DNA of 64,000 nt from NCBI RefSeq assembly GCF_023715415.1, contig NZ_JAMBOB010000003.1:496001-560000 (forward strand), read 5' to 3'. Below, one piece after another: positions 62,686 to 64,000 of this stretch (its first letter is position 1; the number at the start of each line of letters is the position of its first letter). The position numbers were made by a program, and so were the translations under genes. This DNA is from Neobacillus niacini. GTDB lineage: Bacteria > Bacillota > Bacilli > Bacillales > Cytobacillaceae. The notes beneath the pieces are model-generated. The model saw nothing but the letters and a program-made list of their open reading frames with translations. It had not been told where the DNA came from and searched no databases.

Positions 62686-64000
62686 TTATTTTCGATAATG
62701 AACCTCAGCTAAATCCATCAATTGCTGTGTTAATCCCTCGATTTTTTCTTTTGGACATTTACTCGCTCTTAGCTGCCGCTTTATCTTCTTCCGCATTTCC
62801 CTTTTTACATCCTCTTTTTCAGTCCATTCTATTACTGCCTGTTCTTGAATGTCCTCTGTGATGATATGGGTCAATTCCTTCAAAGCTTCTTTATCTTCCT
62901 CATCAGGCAACTGCTGTTCAAGCATTTGGAAGAACGGATACTGCTCTCTGGTAAAGCCGTGTTCCTGGCTTTTTTGAGCCGTATTACGCATTTCTTGGAC
63001 CATTTCTCTATATTCCTCTAAAAGCTCTTCTATTGTCATTTGACGGTCTTTACGCCTTTGCAGCAGTTCCTCCAGGCGTTCCTTTAAAGAAGTGTAAAGG
63101 ACTGGGTTTTCATCAATTTTTACTTTGATTTCGTGACGTATCGCATGTTCCATCTCTGCAGCTTTTGCCTCTGGAGTTGTCGCATCCTCTAACTGTTTTT
63201 CAAACTTGTTGGACAAAATGTCTACTGGCTCATGTAGGACTTCAATATTGGTTGCAAATAAATACTCTTCTATTAGTTCTTTAACCTTTTGACCACAATC
63301 TGAAATATCCATACTGTCTTCCCTATAACGGGATTTTGCTAATTGCCGAATTTTACCTAGAAATTTCAAGTCATTTAAATAAGGTTTACCCTTTGGGCTA
63401 GGTAAAATCATATCCATACTTTCGGAGAACTTTTTAAAAGATGTATCAAATTCATTTCGGACATCTACGGGTTCAAGAATTTGGATACAACCTTCAATAT
63501 CATCTTTCCGTACATAATCAAAAAATCTCATTGCACTCCTATGACGTGATTGCAGTCGGGGGATTTCCGAATCAACACTTTGTAATGCTCCTTTAATATC
63601 CTGTTCAGCAAAGACCCCTAGTGCTTCTTCAAGGAACCGTGAAACTCCGAAATAATCAACGATTAATCCATAGGTCTTTTTATCATAAGTTCGATTAGTT
63701 CTAGCAATGGCTTGTAATAAGTTATGCTCTTTTAATGGCTTATCTAGATACATGACCTGTTCTATCGGGGCATCAAAGCCCGTTAGCAGCTTATCGCAGA
63801 CAATGATAAAACTAAGGGAATCATCACTCATTGGCTTTTTATAGCGTTCTATGACTCTCTTTTCTTCATCCTTAGACAAGTGGTGTTTCCTCATTCGTTC
63901 CTCATCATTATGCCCACCGGAAATAATGACTTTTGATTCATAATCACTTAATTCATCAAACATCTCTTTATAAGTAACAGCAGCATCCCTAGTAACAGCA
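62686..64000 (-). CDS. hsdR: Type I restriction endonuclease subunit R, C-terminal part (5' end beyond window)
   Basis: About 438 residues of the C-terminal part are visible and the frame is open at 64000. The segment includes FIIVCDKLLTGFDAPIEQVM (motif V) and LLQAIARTNRTYDKKTYGLI (motif VI) of the translocase, then the helical C-terminal domain that docks onto HsdM/HsdS. HsdR cuts foreign DNA after ATP-driven translocation. The nuclease and Walker A regions, and hsdM and hsdS, lie outside the window. The end is intact (AEVHYRK). Confidence 0.9.
   Translation of the reverse strand, partial: AVTRDAAVTYKEMFDELSDYESKVIISGGHNDEERMRKHHLSKDEEKRVIERYKKPMSDDSLSFIIVCDKLLTGFDAPIEQVMYLDKPLKEHNLLQAIARTNRTYDKKTYGLIVDYFGVSRFLEEALGVFAEQDIKGALQSVDSEIPRLQSRHRSAMRFFDYVRKDDIEGCIQILEPVDVRNEFDTSFKKFSESMDMILPSPKGKPYLNDLKFLGKIRQLAKSRYREDSMDISDCGQKVKELIEEYLFATNIEVLHEPVDILSNKFEKQLEDATTPEAKAAEMEHAIRHEIKVKIDENPVLYTSLKERLEELLQRRKDRQMTIEELLEEYREMVQEMRNTAQKSQEHGFTREQYPFFQMLEQQLPDEEDKEALKELTHIITEDIQEQAVIEWTEKEDVKREMRKKIKRQLRASKCPKEKIEGLTQQLMDLAEVHYRK

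Noticed and set aside
1..64000. Integrase, transposase, tRNA or attachment sites bounding the defence island
   Set aside because: None could be recognised in the window; island borders may lie outside it.

Overview
The window looks like a chromosomal segment of a low-GC endospore-forming Firmicute of the Bacillaceae (Bacillus/Neobacillus-like). Supporting signs are a Fur-regulated-basic-protein homologue, an RsfA-type SANT repeat protein, a second undecaprenyl-diphosphate synthase, a HAAS/PadR-linked sigma operon, a SigW-type promoter in front of hflK-hflC, purine-rich Shine-Dalgarno sites and frequent TTG/GTG starts. I saw no tRNA, rRNA, CRISPR array, intact insertion sequence or integrase. 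Most genes are on the minus strand.

Layout. 1-5.6 kb: the 5' part of a giant HEPN-STAND-repeat NTPase (3' end outside the window), a 40-residue membrane peptide behind a perfect palindrome, and a shortened DUF2357-type nuclease protein. 5.8-31.9 kb is mostly general genome content: membrane proteins, FbpA-like protein, uppS paralogue, two small coiled-coil proteins, an ECF-sigma/PadR-like/SEDS operon, an M29 aminopeptidase, a YdjI-like SPFH protein with a zinc-ribbon partner, an Ada-type zinc protein, RraB-like protein, a DUF2087 regulator with a GIY-YIG protein, nfeD, hflC-hflK, a Cof-type HAD phosphatase, a sortase-anchored lamin-tail-domain protein, a methyltransferase and a NERD-UvrD helicase. 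32.0-39.0 kb: a complete four-gene Zorya type I locus (zorA-zorB-zorC-zorD). 39.5-48.8 kb: a DISARM-like core (drmA-drmB-drmC) with two divergent UvrD-like helicases and no methyltransferase. 48.9-53.5 kb: a second, complete HEPN-STAND-repeat protein paralogous to the one at the window start. 53.8-60.3 kb: a three-SANT-repeat protein, a DUF4145/Sel1-repeat protein, and an overlapping pair of MazG-like pyrophosphohydrolase and PLD-SF2 helicase. 60.3-64.0 kb: a broken Ada-type gene, a YgjP-type metallopeptidase, and the 3' part of hsdR of a type I restriction system that continues off the right edge.

How it fits together. From 29 kb to the right edge, and again at the left edge, the window is a defence island. 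Zorya supplies a proton-driven membrane motor (ZorAB) with cytosolic effectors (ZorC, ZorD). The DISARM-like genes supply SF2 helicase, DUF1998 protein and PLD protein. The two STAND proteins have the architecture of intracellular phage sensors: an HEPN-like Rx4H motif, a P-loop NTPase and a helical repeat sensor region. The most novel candidates are the methyltransferase-less drmABC plus UvrD pair with its overlapping divergent -10 elements, and the pair of HEPN-STAND paralogues. Functional assignments rest on motifs read by eye; no database search was run.
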